NCBI GenBank assembly: GCA_021770755.1
Contig: JAETQI010000046.1
Location: 1-64,000 of the forward strand
Source: Lachnospiraceae bacterium
Lineage (GTDB): Bacteria > Bacillota > Clostridia > Lachnospirales > Lachnospiraceae
Reading direction: 5' to 3'
DNA length: 64,000 bases
A program made the position numbers and the translations under genes. Under the pieces are notes generated by a model. It was given only the letters and a program-made list of their open reading frames with translations. It made no database searches and was not told the origin of the DNA. Numbering within the stretch: position 1 is the first letter of the stretch; each line of letters begins with the position of its first letter. This document shows, piece by piece, positions 41,029 through 50,405 of this stretch.

Positions 41029-43758
41029 ATGGACAAAAACAAAATAAGACCGCAGTACGAATTTCTCGACAACAAGGGAACTTTCCGGCTCGTAGAGCCG
41101 GAGGACACAAGTTACCTGTATTTCCCGATTGCCGGGGAACAGGGGATCAAGGGGGCGCTGACGCCGACGCTCGGAGGGGATCTAAAGTGCAGCCAGAATG
41201 AATTTATCTTACAGCCGGTCAGTGCCGAGGAGCTGCACAATAATAAGTCAACGCGGAATTTCTGGTGCTGGCTGGGCGACGGAGCATGCTTTTCCGTGAC
41301 AGGTGCTTCTGCGGAGGCGGAGAGCAGGAAATTTACCAGTCAGCAGGAGGGCAGTGTCCTGACAGCGGGACCCATGTGGCAGGAGATCCGCAGGAAATCA
41401 GAGCGGTACGCCCTGACAGCAACGATTACCTCCTTTGTTCCGGTATCGGAATACTGCGTGGAGATCATGCATGTGGAAATCAAAAATGACAGCGGCGAGG
41501 AGCGCGCATTTGTGCCGACAGCGGCAGTTCCGCTGTACGGGAGAAGCGCGGATAACCTGCGGGACCACCGCCATGTTACTTCCCTGCTGCACCGCGCCGT
41601 CACGACCGGAAACGGCGTACTGGTGACACCGACACTCTCCTTTGACGAGCGGGGGCATCAGAAAAATGATGTGACCTACTATGTGTGCGGCATGGAGGGA
41701 GACGGGACGGCGCCAGCAGGGTTTATGCCGGTGGTGGAGGACTATATCGGCGAGGGCGGGAGCTTTATACAGCCGGAGAGCGTGATCCGCAATCTTCCAT
41801 ACGAACCGTGCGGGAAAACGTACGACGGATATGAGATCGTGGGGGCGCTCCGCTTTGCAGAGGCGGCGCTTTTGCCGGGAGAGGGCAGGAGATACACGAT
41901 TTTCATCGGTGCGGAGAAGGACAGGGAAAAAATCAGTGCGATGCTGTCCGCCTACAATACAGATGAAAAAGTCCTAAACGCGCTGGAAAATACAAAAAAA
42001 TACTGGCAGGACAGGATCAATGTCTCCTACGAGACGGCAGACAGGACTTTTGATAACTTTATGTACTGGGTAAATTTCCAGCCGATGCTCCGCAGGATCT
42101 ACGGCTGTTCGTTCCTGCCGCACCACGATTACGGAAAGGGCGGAAGAGGCTGGCGGGATCTGTGGCAGGACTGTCTGGCGCTCCTGATCATGAACCCGGA
42201 CGGCGTGCGCCAGATGCTGATCGACAACTACGGCGGCGTTCGGATTGACGGCAGCAATGCGACCATCATCGGCAGCGGACAGGGGGAATTTATCGCGGAT
42301 CGCAACAACATCACAAGGGTGTGGATGGATCACGGCCTGTGGCCGCTGATGACGACGAAGCTCTATATTGACCAGACGGGGGATCTGTCCATTTTGTTAA
42401 AAGAGAACACGTACTTCAAGGACAGGCAGGAAGCGCGGGGCACGAAGGTCGATGAGAACTGGGAGGCAGGGGCAGCTCCCCTCCTGAGAGATGTGCATGG
42501 CAGGGAATACGCCGGAACGATCCTGGAGCATATCCTGGTGCAGAATCTGACTGTCTTCTATGAAGTGGGGGAGCACAACCATATGCGTCTGCGCGGCGCG
42601 GACTGGAACGACGCGCTGGACATGGCTTCCGAGCGCGGAGAGAGCGTGGCATTCACTGCGGCATACGCGGATAATCTGGAAGCGCTTGCCGGACTGGTTC
42701 AGCTTCTGGAACAGGAAAAGCAGATTCGTACTGTAGAGATTCTGGAAGAGATGGCGCCGTTACTGCAGACGGGAACAGATTTGTATGAGGACATCGCACG
42801 GAAAACAGAGCTGTTAAAAAAATACTGTGAGTCGTGTTTTCATCAGGTATCGGGCAGAAAAATCGGCATTGACAGCAAACATATAGTCGACAGCCTGATG
42901 GAAAAGGCACAGTGGCTCAGGGAGCATATCCGCAGGACAGAGTGGATCGAGGACGGCGACTGCGGCTGGTTTAACAGCTACTATGACAATCATGGGCGGA
43001 AGTGTGAGGGCAGGACAGCAAACTGTCCGACAGCGAACGGCGTGCGTATGATGCTCACAGGGCAGGTATTTACCGTGATGTCTGGAACCGCGACAAAGGA
43101 GCAGACAGAAAAAATCATCAGGGCGTCTGACAGGTATTTGTATAAGAGAGAAGTCGGCGGGTACCGGCTGAACACGGATTTTGGCGAACTTAAGACGGAC
43201 CTTGGGAGAATGTTTGGCTTTGCGTACGGGCATAAGGAAAACGGCGCAGTTTTTTCCCATATGACGACCATGTATGCCAATGCGCTCTACCGGCGGGGAT
43301 TTGCCAGGGAGGGGTACCGGGCGCTTCGCACTCTGTATGAGCAGGCTGCGGACTTTGGGACAAGCCGTATCTATCCCGGCATTCCCGAGTATTTCAACGA
43401 TCGGGGCAGGGGGATGTATCACTACCTGACCGGCGCGGCAAGCTGGATGATGCTGACCGTCATCACGGAAATGTTTGGCGTAAAAGGGCGTCTGGGCTCC
43501 CTGGTGCTGGCGCCGAAGCTGCAACAGGAACAGTTTCTGGACGGCAGGGCGGCGATTTCCCTGAATTTTGCCGGAAGGCGCTGGCATATTGTCTATGTGA
43601 ATCCGGAGGGGAAAGAGAGCGGTGAATACAGGATTGCGTCAGTCTGCGTGGATGGCGATAAAAAGCCGGCGCAGGGAACGGAGGTTACGATTCCGCTGCA
43701 GGAGATCATGCGCCTGGATCAGGGCAGAACGCACGAGATCATCGTGGAATTGATGTAA
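41029..43758 (+). CDS. GH94-family glycoside phosphorylase (cellobiose-phosphorylase-like)
   Basis: A 909-residue protein preceded by AGAAAGGA. The N-terminal beta-sandwich domain (about 1-290) is followed by an (alpha/alpha)6 barrel with HHDYGKGGRGWRDLWQDCLA, VRIDGSNATIIGSGQGEFIA and LRGADWNDALDMASERGES. The DWND Asp fits the general acid of GH94 enzymes. These cleave beta-glycosidic bonds with phosphate, giving a sugar 1-phosphate and saving ATP. It has no signal peptide, so it acts inside the cell on imported oligosaccharide. Substrate cannot be read from sequence; a beta-glucan oligosaccharide is likely. Confidence 0.85.
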   Translation: MDKNKIRPQYEFLDNKGTFRLVEPEDTSYLYFPIAGEQGIKGALTPTLGGDLKCSQNEFILQPVSAEELHNNKSTRNFWCWLGDGACFSVTGASAEAESRKFTSQQEGSVLTAGPMWQEIRRKSERYALTATITSFVPVSEYCVEIMHVEIKNDSGEERAFVPTAAVPLYGRSADNLRDHRHVTSLLHRAVTTGNGVLVTPTLSFDERGHQKNDVTYYVCGMEGDGTAPAGFMPVVEDYIGEGGSFIQPESVIRNLPYEPCGKTYDGYEIVGALRFAEAALLPGEGRRYTIFIGAEKDREKISAMLSAYNTDEKVLNALENTKKYWQDRINVSYETADRTFDNFMYWVNFQPMLRRIYGCSFLPHHDYGKGGRGWRDLWQDCLALLIMNPDGVRQMLIDNYGGVRIDGSNATIIGSGQGEFIADRNNITRVWMDHGLWPLMTTKLYIDQTGDLSILLKENTYFKDRQEARGTKVDENWEAGAAPLLRDVHGREYAGTILEHILVQNLTVFYEVGEHNHMRLRGADWNDALDMASERGESVAFTAAYADNLEALAGLVQLLEQEKQIRTVEILEEMAPLLQTGTDLYEDIARKTELLKKYCESCFHQVSGRKIGIDSKHIVDSLMEKAQWLREHIRRTEWIEDGDCGWFNSYYDNHGRKCEGRTANCPTANGVRMMLTGQVFTVMSGTATKEQTEKIIRASDRYLYKREVGGYRLNTDFGELKTDLGRMFGFAYGHKENGAVFSHMTTMYANALYRRGFAREGYRALRTLYEQAADFGTSRIYPGIPEYFNDRGRGMYHYLTGAASWMMLTVITEMFGVKGRLGSLVLAPKLQQEQFLDGRAAISLNFAGRRWHIVYVNPEGKESGEYRIASVCVDGDKKPAQGTEVTIPLQEIMRLDQGRTHEIIVELM

Positions 43759-43866
43759 AAATGAATATAGGCTTTCGGAGTCTCTCTGCATCTGATTGTA
43801 TCTGATATAGCGGGAAGATGCAGGGGAGATTCCGGGAGATCATAAATAAGAGAATGGAGGCAGAAC

Positions 43867-46800
43867 ATGAGAGAGGATTTACTGACCTATCAAATCGAAG
43901 ATTATGGAAGGAAATCGGCGTTTGCAAGTTTTCTTCCCGGTATCAGCGGCGTGCGGGGCATACCGGTCTGGTGCTATTACGTCAATCGCGGACAGGGTGT
44001 TGTCAGCTTTGGCATAGAGAATAAGGACCATGCGATCATGGAATTCTATCCGGCGCACCAGGCGTATCAGACCGTGAAGACCACAGGGTTCCGCACCTTT
44101 GTCAAGAAGGACGGCGCTGTGCTGGAACCGTTTCACGACGAGGGCATACCGCACAGCATGTCCATATCCATGAACGGGCTTGCGATCGAGGAACGCAATG
44201 AAGCGGAAGGATTGCTGACAAGGGTGTGCTATTTTACGCTGCCGGGAGAGCCGATCGGTGCGCTGGTGCGGAAGGTCAGCGTCAGAAATATTGGGAAAAA
44301 GGCGGTTCGGCTGGAGATCCTGGACGGTATGCCGGCCTGTATCCCATATGGTATCGGCCACGAGGGGATCAAGACGATGGGGCAGACGCTCAGGGCGTGG
44401 ATGCAGGTGGACAGAGCCGGGGACATTCCCTATATGAAGGCGCGTGCCAGCACCGCTGACTCTGCTGCAGTGACAGAGATCAGGGGCGGAAATTTTTCGA
44501 TCGGCAGTCTGGCTGATGGGACGCGGCTGAAAACGATCACAGATCCTGCAGTGATCTTTTCTTACGATTTGTCTCTGCAGAATCCGGTCGCTTTCCGGTC
44601 GCACAGCATAAGGGAACTGGAACAGGCGGCAGAGATCAACGAAAATCTGGTGCCGTGCTGTTTTTATGGCATGGAGGCGGACTTACAGGCAGGTGAGGAG
44701 ACAGTGCTGTATGAACTGACAGGCCAGGTCGGGCAAAAAGAGCTGCTGCTGCAGTTTGCAGGAAACAGGCTGGATGCCGTTTACTATGACAAAAAGCAGC
44801 AGGAGGCGGACAATCTGGCGGTACAGTTGTGCAGGCATATCCGGACAAGGACGGCGGACAAAAATTTTGACGCCTACTGTCAGTACACCTACCTCGACAA
44901 TGTCCTCCGCGGCGGCTATCCGATCCGGCTTGCGGCGGACAAGATGTTTTATGTCTATTCCAGAAAGCATGGGGATCTGGAGCGCGATTACAATTATTTC
45001 AGCATGCTTCCGGAGTTTTATTCACAGGGAAACGGCAATTTCCGCGATGTCAACCAGAACAGGAGATGCGACGCGTTTTTTACGCCCGCTGTCGGTGACG
45101 AAAATATCAGGACATTTTACAGCCTGATCCAGCCGGACGGGTACAATCCGCTGGGCGTGGAGAAGGTGACGTATCGGCTGGACGCACAGGATGTCAATGA
45201 GATCTTTCAGGACAGTCCCGTGGAGATGAGGAAGTATTTTGGCGGGATGCTCACAGAGCCGTTCACGCCGGGAGCGCTTTACCGCGAACTGGAGCGGCTT
45301 GAGGACACGCAGGAAAAGCGGGAGGCGGTGTTTCACAGGGCGATGGAGCTGGCGCAGGGAGTCGTCAACGGAAAGTTTATCGAGGGCTACTGGTCCGACC
45401 ACTGGACCTATAATTTGGATCTGCTGGAGAGCTATCTCGCCGTTTTCCCGGAGAAGGAGGAGGAACTGCTCTACACGAAAAAGTACACCTGCTACAGACC
45501 GCAGGCGGCTGTGAGACAGCGCGCGCAGCGCTGTGTCAGGACGATGAACGGCATCCGGCAGTACCGTGCGCTTGACAGGCTGGATGTGCCCGACGGCAGT
45601 CTGCTGCGGTCGGACTGCGGGGACGGAAAGGTGATCTGTGTCACACTGATGGAAAAACTGCTTCTGCTGTCCGTGACGAAATTCACGACGCTGGATGCCT
45701 ATGGCATGGGCGTGGAGATGGAGGGCGGCAAGCCGGGATGGTACGACGCGCTGAACGGACTGCCGGGGCTGTTTGGCTCCTCCATGGCGGAGAGCTGTGA
45801 GCTGGCGAGAAACTTAAAGTACACGATCCAGGCGCTGAGGCGCTATCCGCAGGAGGTCGAGCTGTTGGCGGAGCTGGCGGAGTTCATCAGGCAGACACAG
45901 CAGGTCGTCAGCCAGGAAAAAACGGCGCTGCTGGGAGGCGGAAAGGTGCTGTCGTTCTGGAACAAGGCAAATGACGCAAAGGAGAGCTACCGCGGGAAAA
46001 TCTACCGGGGCGTGACAGGCAGTACGGCGGTGATTCCGTCCTATGCGCTGGCGGACATTCTGGAGGAGTGGCATGAGGTGGTGTGCGCCGGGATCGCGAA
46101 AGCCTGTGAGATGGGCGGCGGGATCTGTCCGACATACTTCACCTATACGGTCACGTCATACCGTGAGGACGGGGAGGAGATCTGTCCGTTGGATTTTGAA
46201 GTGCAGCCGGTTCCTTTGTTTCTGGAGGGACCAGTCCGTTATCTGAAGCTGGACAATCCGCTTGCGGCGAAGAAAAAGCTGTATGAACAGGTAAAGTGCA
46301 GCGACCTGTATGACAGGAAGCTGTCCATGTACAAGGTCAATGCTTCGCTCGAAAACGCTTCCTTTGAGCTGGGGCGCGCGAAAGCGTTCACACCCGGCTG
46401 GCTGGAGAATGAGTCCATATGGCTCCACATGGAGTACAAATATCTGCTGGAATTGTTAAAGTCCGGCATGTACGAGGCGTTTTTTGAGGATTTTCACAAC
46501 GCGGCAGTCCCTTTTATGTACGAGGCGGTGTACGGAAGGAGCATTTACGAAAATTCCTCGTTTATTGCCAGCAGCAAAAACCCCGACAGCAGCTGCCACG
46601 GAAAGGGCTTTGTCGCGCGTCTGAGCGGTTCCACAGTGGAATTCCTGAATATGTGGCAGATCATGATGTTCGGAAAAACTCCTTTTTATATGGAAAATGG
46701 GGAGCTGGTCCTCAGACCGGAACCCGCGCTTCCCTCGTACCTTGTCGAGGAGGACGGCGCCGTGGAAGCGGTGTTTTTGGGCGAGACCAAAGTGGTCTAC

Positions 46801-46971
46801 CACACAGGGGAGAAGAAAGACTACATTCCGGGGGCGTATCAGGTGACAGAGTGCACGCTGGTGTACGGCGATGGCAGCAGGCTGCATATGGGACAGGCGC
46901 AGTTAAAAGGAAAACTGGCGTGCGATGTGCGTGGCGGCAGGGTGAAAGAGATGCACTTTACGCTCCGCTAA
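43867..46971 (+). CDS. Large GH94-like phosphorylase
   Basis: A 1034-residue cytoplasmic protein, 108 bases after the first phosphorylase gene and preceded by GGAGG. It begins LLTYQIEDYGRKSAFASFLP and has family segments FRDVNQNRRCDAFFTPAVGD and GGKPGWYDALNGLPGLFGSS; the latter corresponds to the acid/base loop (DWND in the first enzyme). The size is near that of 1,2-beta-oligoglucan phosphorylases, which are about 1,100 residues, but I cannot decide between them and other GH94/GH149/GH161-type enzymes. The two enzymes may act in sequence on one glucan. Confidence 0.75.
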   Translation: MREDLLTYQIEDYGRKSAFASFLPGISGVRGIPVWCYYVNRGQGVVSFGIENKDHAIMEFYPAHQAYQTVKTTGFRTFVKKDGAVLEPFHDEGIPHSMSISMNGLAIEERNEAEGLLTRVCYFTLPGEPIGALVRKVSVRNIGKKAVRLEILDGMPACIPYGIGHEGIKTMGQTLRAWMQVDRAGDIPYMKARASTADSAAVTEIRGGNFSIGSLADGTRLKTITDPAVIFSYDLSLQNPVAFRSHSIRELEQAAEINENLVPCCFYGMEADLQAGEETVLYELTGQVGQKELLLQFAGNRLDAVYYDKKQQEADNLAVQLCRHIRTRTADKNFDAYCQYTYLDNVLRGGYPIRLAADKMFYVYSRKHGDLERDYNYFSMLPEFYSQGNGNFRDVNQNRRCDAFFTPAVGDENIRTFYSLIQPDGYNPLGVEKVTYRLDAQDVNEIFQDSPVEMRKYFGGMLTEPFTPGALYRELERLEDTQEKREAVFHRAMELAQGVVNGKFIEGYWSDHWTYNLDLLESYLAVFPEKEEELLYTKKYTCYRPQAAVRQRAQRCVRTMNGIRQYRALDRLDVPDGSLLRSDCGDGKVICVTLMEKLLLLSVTKFTTLDAYGMGVEMEGGKPGWYDALNGLPGLFGSSMAESCELARNLKYTIQALRRYPQEVELLAELAEFIRQTQQVVSQEKTALLGGGKVLSFWNKANDAKESYRGKIYRGVTGSTAVIPSYALADILEEWHEVVCAGIAKACEMGGGICPTYFTYTVTSYREDGEEICPLDFEVQPVPLFLEGPVRYLKLDNPLAAKKKLYEQVKCSDLYDRKLSMYKVNASLENASFELGRAKAFTPGWLENESIWLHMEYKYLLELLKSGMYEAFFEDFHNAAVPFMYEAVYGRSIYENSSFIASSKNPDSSCHGKGFVARLSGSTVEFLNMWQIMMFGKTPFYMENGELVLRPEPALPSYLVEEDGAVEAVFLGETKVVYHTGEKKDYIPGAYQVTECTLVYGDGSRLHMGQAQLKGKLACDVRGGRVKEMHFTLR

Positions 46972-47078
46972 AAAAATGACACCTTTTTAAAAAATAAACC
47001 ATTTTTTAATGTAATATAAGTTTTTATAATTGAGCTATCAACAAAGAAAATCGTTGTTTTATAAAAGGAGGATACCAT

Positions 47079-48503
47079 ATGAAGATCAAAAAGTTATTGG
47101 CAGTGACACTCGCGGGGATCATGACGATTTCCCTTGCGGCGTGCGGAAACGGAAAGTCAGACGATAGTTCGAGCGCGTCAACCACGGATAAGGCTGACAG
47201 CACGGCGGCTTCATCAACATCAGGTTCTGACACGGCGTCCGTCTCTGACACATCGTCCGGTGAAGATACATCTGACAGAGACAAGGCAGTTAACGGAGAG
47301 TCGCTTGTGATCTGGACACTGGCGGACGATTTAAAGCAGTTTGCGGATCGCTATACAGATCAGACCGGCGTGGACATACAGGTGGAGGTGATCGCCCCGG
47401 CAGACTATCCGACCAAGCTGACATCGGCGCTGGGGGCAAAGTCAAAGGAAGTGGACGTGATCGTGGGCGAGCCGCAGATGCTCTTAAACTTCTTTGAGGC
47501 GGGATTCTTCGCGGATCTGTCCGCGCTGGACGCAGATGCAAAGGAGCAGATCGTGGACTACGTGTATGAGGCCGGCAAAGATGAGAGCGGCGTGCTCAGG
47601 GCGTTGAGCTACCAGGTGACACCGGGTGCGATCATCTACCGCCGCGATCTTGCAAAGGAGATCTTCGGGACAGACGACCCGGATAAGATGTCAGCCAAGT
47701 TCAAGGACTTTGACACGATTCTTAAGACAGCCGAGGAAGTGAAGGACGCGGGTTACAGGATCTTCTCTGACTCAGGAAACTTAAGATGGTACGCGAATGC
47801 AGGCTCCGCATGGGTGGTGGACGGCGTATTGCAGGTATCTGATGAAAAGTTCGGCTATATGGACGCGGCAGTGAAGCTGTACGAGGATGAGCTGGTAGCG
47901 TTTGCGCCGGAGTGGTCGGCTGCATGGTATGCGTCCATGGCAGGAGAGCTTCCGCTGAATGCGGGCTGGTCTGATCTGTCAGAGGTGAGCGGCGAGGATA
48001 TGACACAGGTATTTTCTTATTCCCTGCCTTCATGGGGCGCGCTGATCGTCAGGGACAATGCCAAAGACAATAAAGGCAACTTCGGTATCTGTTCCGGTCC
48101 GTGCTCATACTTTGGCGGCGGCACGTTTATCGGCGTCAGCGAGTACAGCGAGCACAAGGATACCGCGGCGGACTTCGTCAGGTTCTGCACGCTGAACGAG
48201 GATACGGCACAGTGGTGGCTGGAGACCTCCAACGGCGACGTCGTGTCAAACAAGGCCGTTCTGGAAGCGAACAGGGATTTTGAAAACGAGTCCTTTGGAA
48301 ACCAGAAAACATATGAGTTCTACACGAAAGAGGCGCAGAATATCGATTACTCGATCGTGACAAAATATGACGACACCATCGGCCAGTTCTGGGGCTCGTC
48401 CATCGAGGCGATCCAGAAGGGTGACATGACCAGGGAGGAGGCAATTGAAGACTTCTACATGCAGGTAGAGATGACATTCCCGGAGATCACGGTTAACAGA
48501 TAA
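47079..48503 (+). CDS. Sugar ABC transporter solute-binding lipoprotein
   Basis: A 474-residue lipoprotein: signal peptide ending ISLAAC, then a Ser/Asp-rich linker (about 22-70) and a family-1 extracellular binding domain (VIWTLADDLKQFADRYTDQT, then GVDIQVEVIAPADYPTKL). It captures the oligosaccharide outside the cell and hands it to the permeases at 48583 and 49491. No ATPase gene is present, so the system probably uses a shared MsmK-type ATPase, as is common in Firmicutes. Confidence 0.9.
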   Translation: MKIKKLLAVTLAGIMTISLAACGNGKSDDSSSASTTDKADSTAASSTSGSDTASVSDTSSGEDTSDRDKAVNGESLVIWTLADDLKQFADRYTDQTGVDIQVEVIAPADYPTKLTSALGAKSKEVDVIVGEPQMLLNFFEAGFFADLSALDADAKEQIVDYVYEAGKDESGVLRALSYQVTPGAIIYRRDLAKEIFGTDDPDKMSAKFKDFDTILKTAEEVKDAGYRIFSDSGNLRWYANAGSAWVVDGVLQVSDEKFGYMDAAVKLYEDELVAFAPEWSAAWYASMAGELPLNAGWSDLSEVSGEDMTQVFSYSLPSWGALIVRDNAKDNKGNFGICSGPCSYFGGGTFIGVSEYSEHKDTAADFVRFCTLNEDTAQWWLETSNGDVVSNKAVLEANRDFENESFGNQKTYEFYTKEAQNIDYSIVTKYDDTIGQFWGSSIEAIQKGDMTREEAIEDFYMQVEMTFPEITVNR

Positions 48504-48515
48504 GGCGTTTGCAGG

Positions 48516-48539
48516 GGGGAACCGTAGAGACGGTTCCCC
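48516..48539 (+). promoter_or_regulatory. Intercistronic hairpin after binding-protein gene
   Basis: GGGGAACCGT-AGAG-ACGGTTCCCC is a perfect 10-bp stem directly after the binding-protein stop, with only three T residues following. Such hairpins stabilise the binding-protein mRNA or let only part of transcription through, keeping permease levels lower. Confidence 0.6.
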
Positions 48540-48582
48540 TTTGATGCCATAGAAATTCTTTGCATAAAATGAGGTGAATCAA

Positions 48583-49491
48583 TTGAAAAACAAGAAATCA
48601 AGAGGAATCAAAAACAGGGATAATCTGGGATGGATCTTTATCGCGCCGTTTCTCGTCGTATTCCTGACGTTCAGTATCTATCCGGTGCTGCGTACGCTGT
48701 ACTTGAGCTTTACGGACTACACCGGGTTTAACCAGCCGGCATGGACGGGTCTGGAAAATTATATGCGCGTATTTAAGGATAAGCTGTTCTGGGAGGCGTT
48801 TGGAAACACATTGAAAATATGGGGCGTGAACATTGTGCTGCAGCTTGGGATCGCGTTTTTGCTCACGATCGTGTTCAGTGACATCAAGTACAGAATGCGC
48901 GGGCTGGGGGTATTTCGGGCAATGTTCTATCTGCCGAACCTGATCGCGGCAACGTCGGTCGCCTTTCTGTTCAAGACCCTGCTGGACTGGAAGTTTGGCT
49001 CCGTCAACCAGATCCTGACGGGTATGGGAATCGTCGACGCCCCGGTTGACTGGCTGGGAACGCCGGCACTGCTGCGCACGGTTGTCGGCGTGATCGGCGC
49101 GTGGATGTGGTTTGGCAATTCGTTCATCATGCTGATGGCGGGCGTGCAGGGGATCAACGGGGATTATTTTGAGGCGGCGGCGATCGACGGCGCGGGGAGA
49201 TGGAAGATCTTTGGCAGCATTACGCTCCCGCTGTTAAGACCGATCCTGCTCTATGTGGCGATCACTTCCCTGATCGGCGGCCTGCAGATCTTCGATATCC
49301 CGTATCTGATATCGCTCGGTCAGGCGAAGATGACACGATCTGTAAACACCGCCGTGATGCATTTATATAACATGGCGTTTAAGAACAGGCAGATTGGATA
49401 CGCGGGTTCGCTTGCGTTTATCCTGTTTTTCATCATTGCGATCTGCTCTGTCATTGTTTACCGTTTGATGTATGCAAAGGAGGTAGACTGA
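48583..49491 (+). CDS. Sugar ABC transporter permease, MalF/UgpA type
   Basis: A 302-residue permease; TTG 48583 is six bases after GAGGTG, better placed than the GTG at 48574. It has six transmembrane segments and the EAA motif FEAAAIDGAGRWKIFGSITLPLL that docks the ATPase. It overlaps the MalG-type gene by one base. Confidence 0.9.
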   Translation: MKNKKSRGIKNRDNLGWIFIAPFLVVFLTFSIYPVLRTLYLSFTDYTGFNQPAWTGLENYMRVFKDKLFWEAFGNTLKIWGVNIVLQLGIAFLLTIVFSDIKYRMRGLGVFRAMFYLPNLIAATSVAFLFKTLLDWKFGSVNQILTGMGIVDAPVDWLGTPALLRTVVGVIGAWMWFGNSFIMLMAGVQGINGDYFEAAAIDGAGRWKIFGSITLPLLRPILLYVAITSLIGGLQIFDIPYLISLGQAKMTRSVNTAVMHLYNMAFKNRQIGYAGSLAFILFFIIAICSVIVYRLMYAKEVD

Positions 49492-50318
49492 TGGCTTATC
49501 AAATCAAGAAAACAATTCTGTACATACTGCTGGTCGTGCTTGCCGGTATCTGCCTGCTTCCGTTTGCGCTGATGATCGTCAATTCGACGAGGAGCGGAAA
49601 TGAGATCATGACGAGTTTTTCCCTCCTGCCGGGCAGTTCGCTCGCGTCCAACTGGAAGATCGTGACGGACAATCTGAATATCGCCAGAGGGTTTGGCAAC
49701 AGCCTGTTTGTCGCGATATGCAGCACGCTGCTGACCGCTTATTTTTCTGCGCTGACCGCTTACGGATTTGCCTTTTTCAAGTTCAGGGGCAACAAGATCA
49801 TTTTTACGGCGATCCTGATTTTCATGATGATTCCGTCACAGCTTGGCATGCTTGGGTTTTACGATCTGATGACAAAGATGGGGCTGATCGACAGTTACAT
49901 TCCGCTGATCGTGCCCTCGATCGCATCGCCTGCGACAGTCTTCTTCCTGCGGCAGTATGTCGTGTCGGTCATGCCGAAATCTTTGCTGGAGGCGCCCCGG
50001 ATTGACGGTGCCAGTGAGTTTTACATCTTCCATAAGATCGTGATTCCGCTCATGGCGCCCGGCATCGCGACAATGTCCATCGGCGCGTTTATCGGCTCAT
50101 GGAACAACTATTTAATGCCTTTGATCTTATTGAACAGTTCGGAAAAGTGGACATTGCCGGTGATGGTTGCGTCGCTTAATTCCGTGAAGGATATCGCAAG
50201 CAATGTCGGCGCGACGTATGTGACCGTGGCGATCTCTGTCGTTCCGATCATGATCATGTTCTGCTTCTGCTCCAGATACATTATCAGCGGTATCTCGGCG
50301 GGCAGTGTCAAAGAATAA
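49491..50318 (+). CDS. Sugar ABC transporter permease, MalG/UgpE type
   Basis: A 275-residue permease with six membrane segments and the EAA motif LLEAPRIDGASEFYIFHKIV. It forms the channel with the MalF-type partner, whose stop overlaps its start. A promoter for the next genes lies directly after it (50335). Confidence 0.9.
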   Translation: MAYQIKKTILYILLVVLAGICLLPFALMIVNSTRSGNEIMTSFSLLPGSSLASNWKIVTDNLNIARGFGNSLFVAICSTLLTAYFSALTAYGFAFFKFRGNKIIFTAILIFMMIPSQLGMLGFYDLMTKMGLIDSYIPLIVPSIASPATVFFLRQYVVSVMPKSLLEAPRIDGASEFYIFHKIVIPLMAPGIATMSIGAFIGSWNNYLMPLILLNSSEKWTLPVMVASLNSVKDIASNVGATYVTVAISVVPIMIMFCFCSRYIISGISAGSVKE

Positions 50319-50334
50319 TCGAAAACCAGCCTTC

Positions 50335-50363
50335 TTGATTAATTATGGTTCGTTTGGTATAGT
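50335..50363 (+). promoter_or_regulatory. Promoter for second binding protein and YesMN genes
   Basis: TTGATT (50335-50340), 17 bases, then TATAGT (50358-50363): a good sigma-A match, 42 bases before the start codon at 50406. Confidence 0.6.
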
Positions 50364-50405
50364 GTACAAAAGGAACAGCAGTAAATGAGATGGAGGGTTG
50401 TTACA

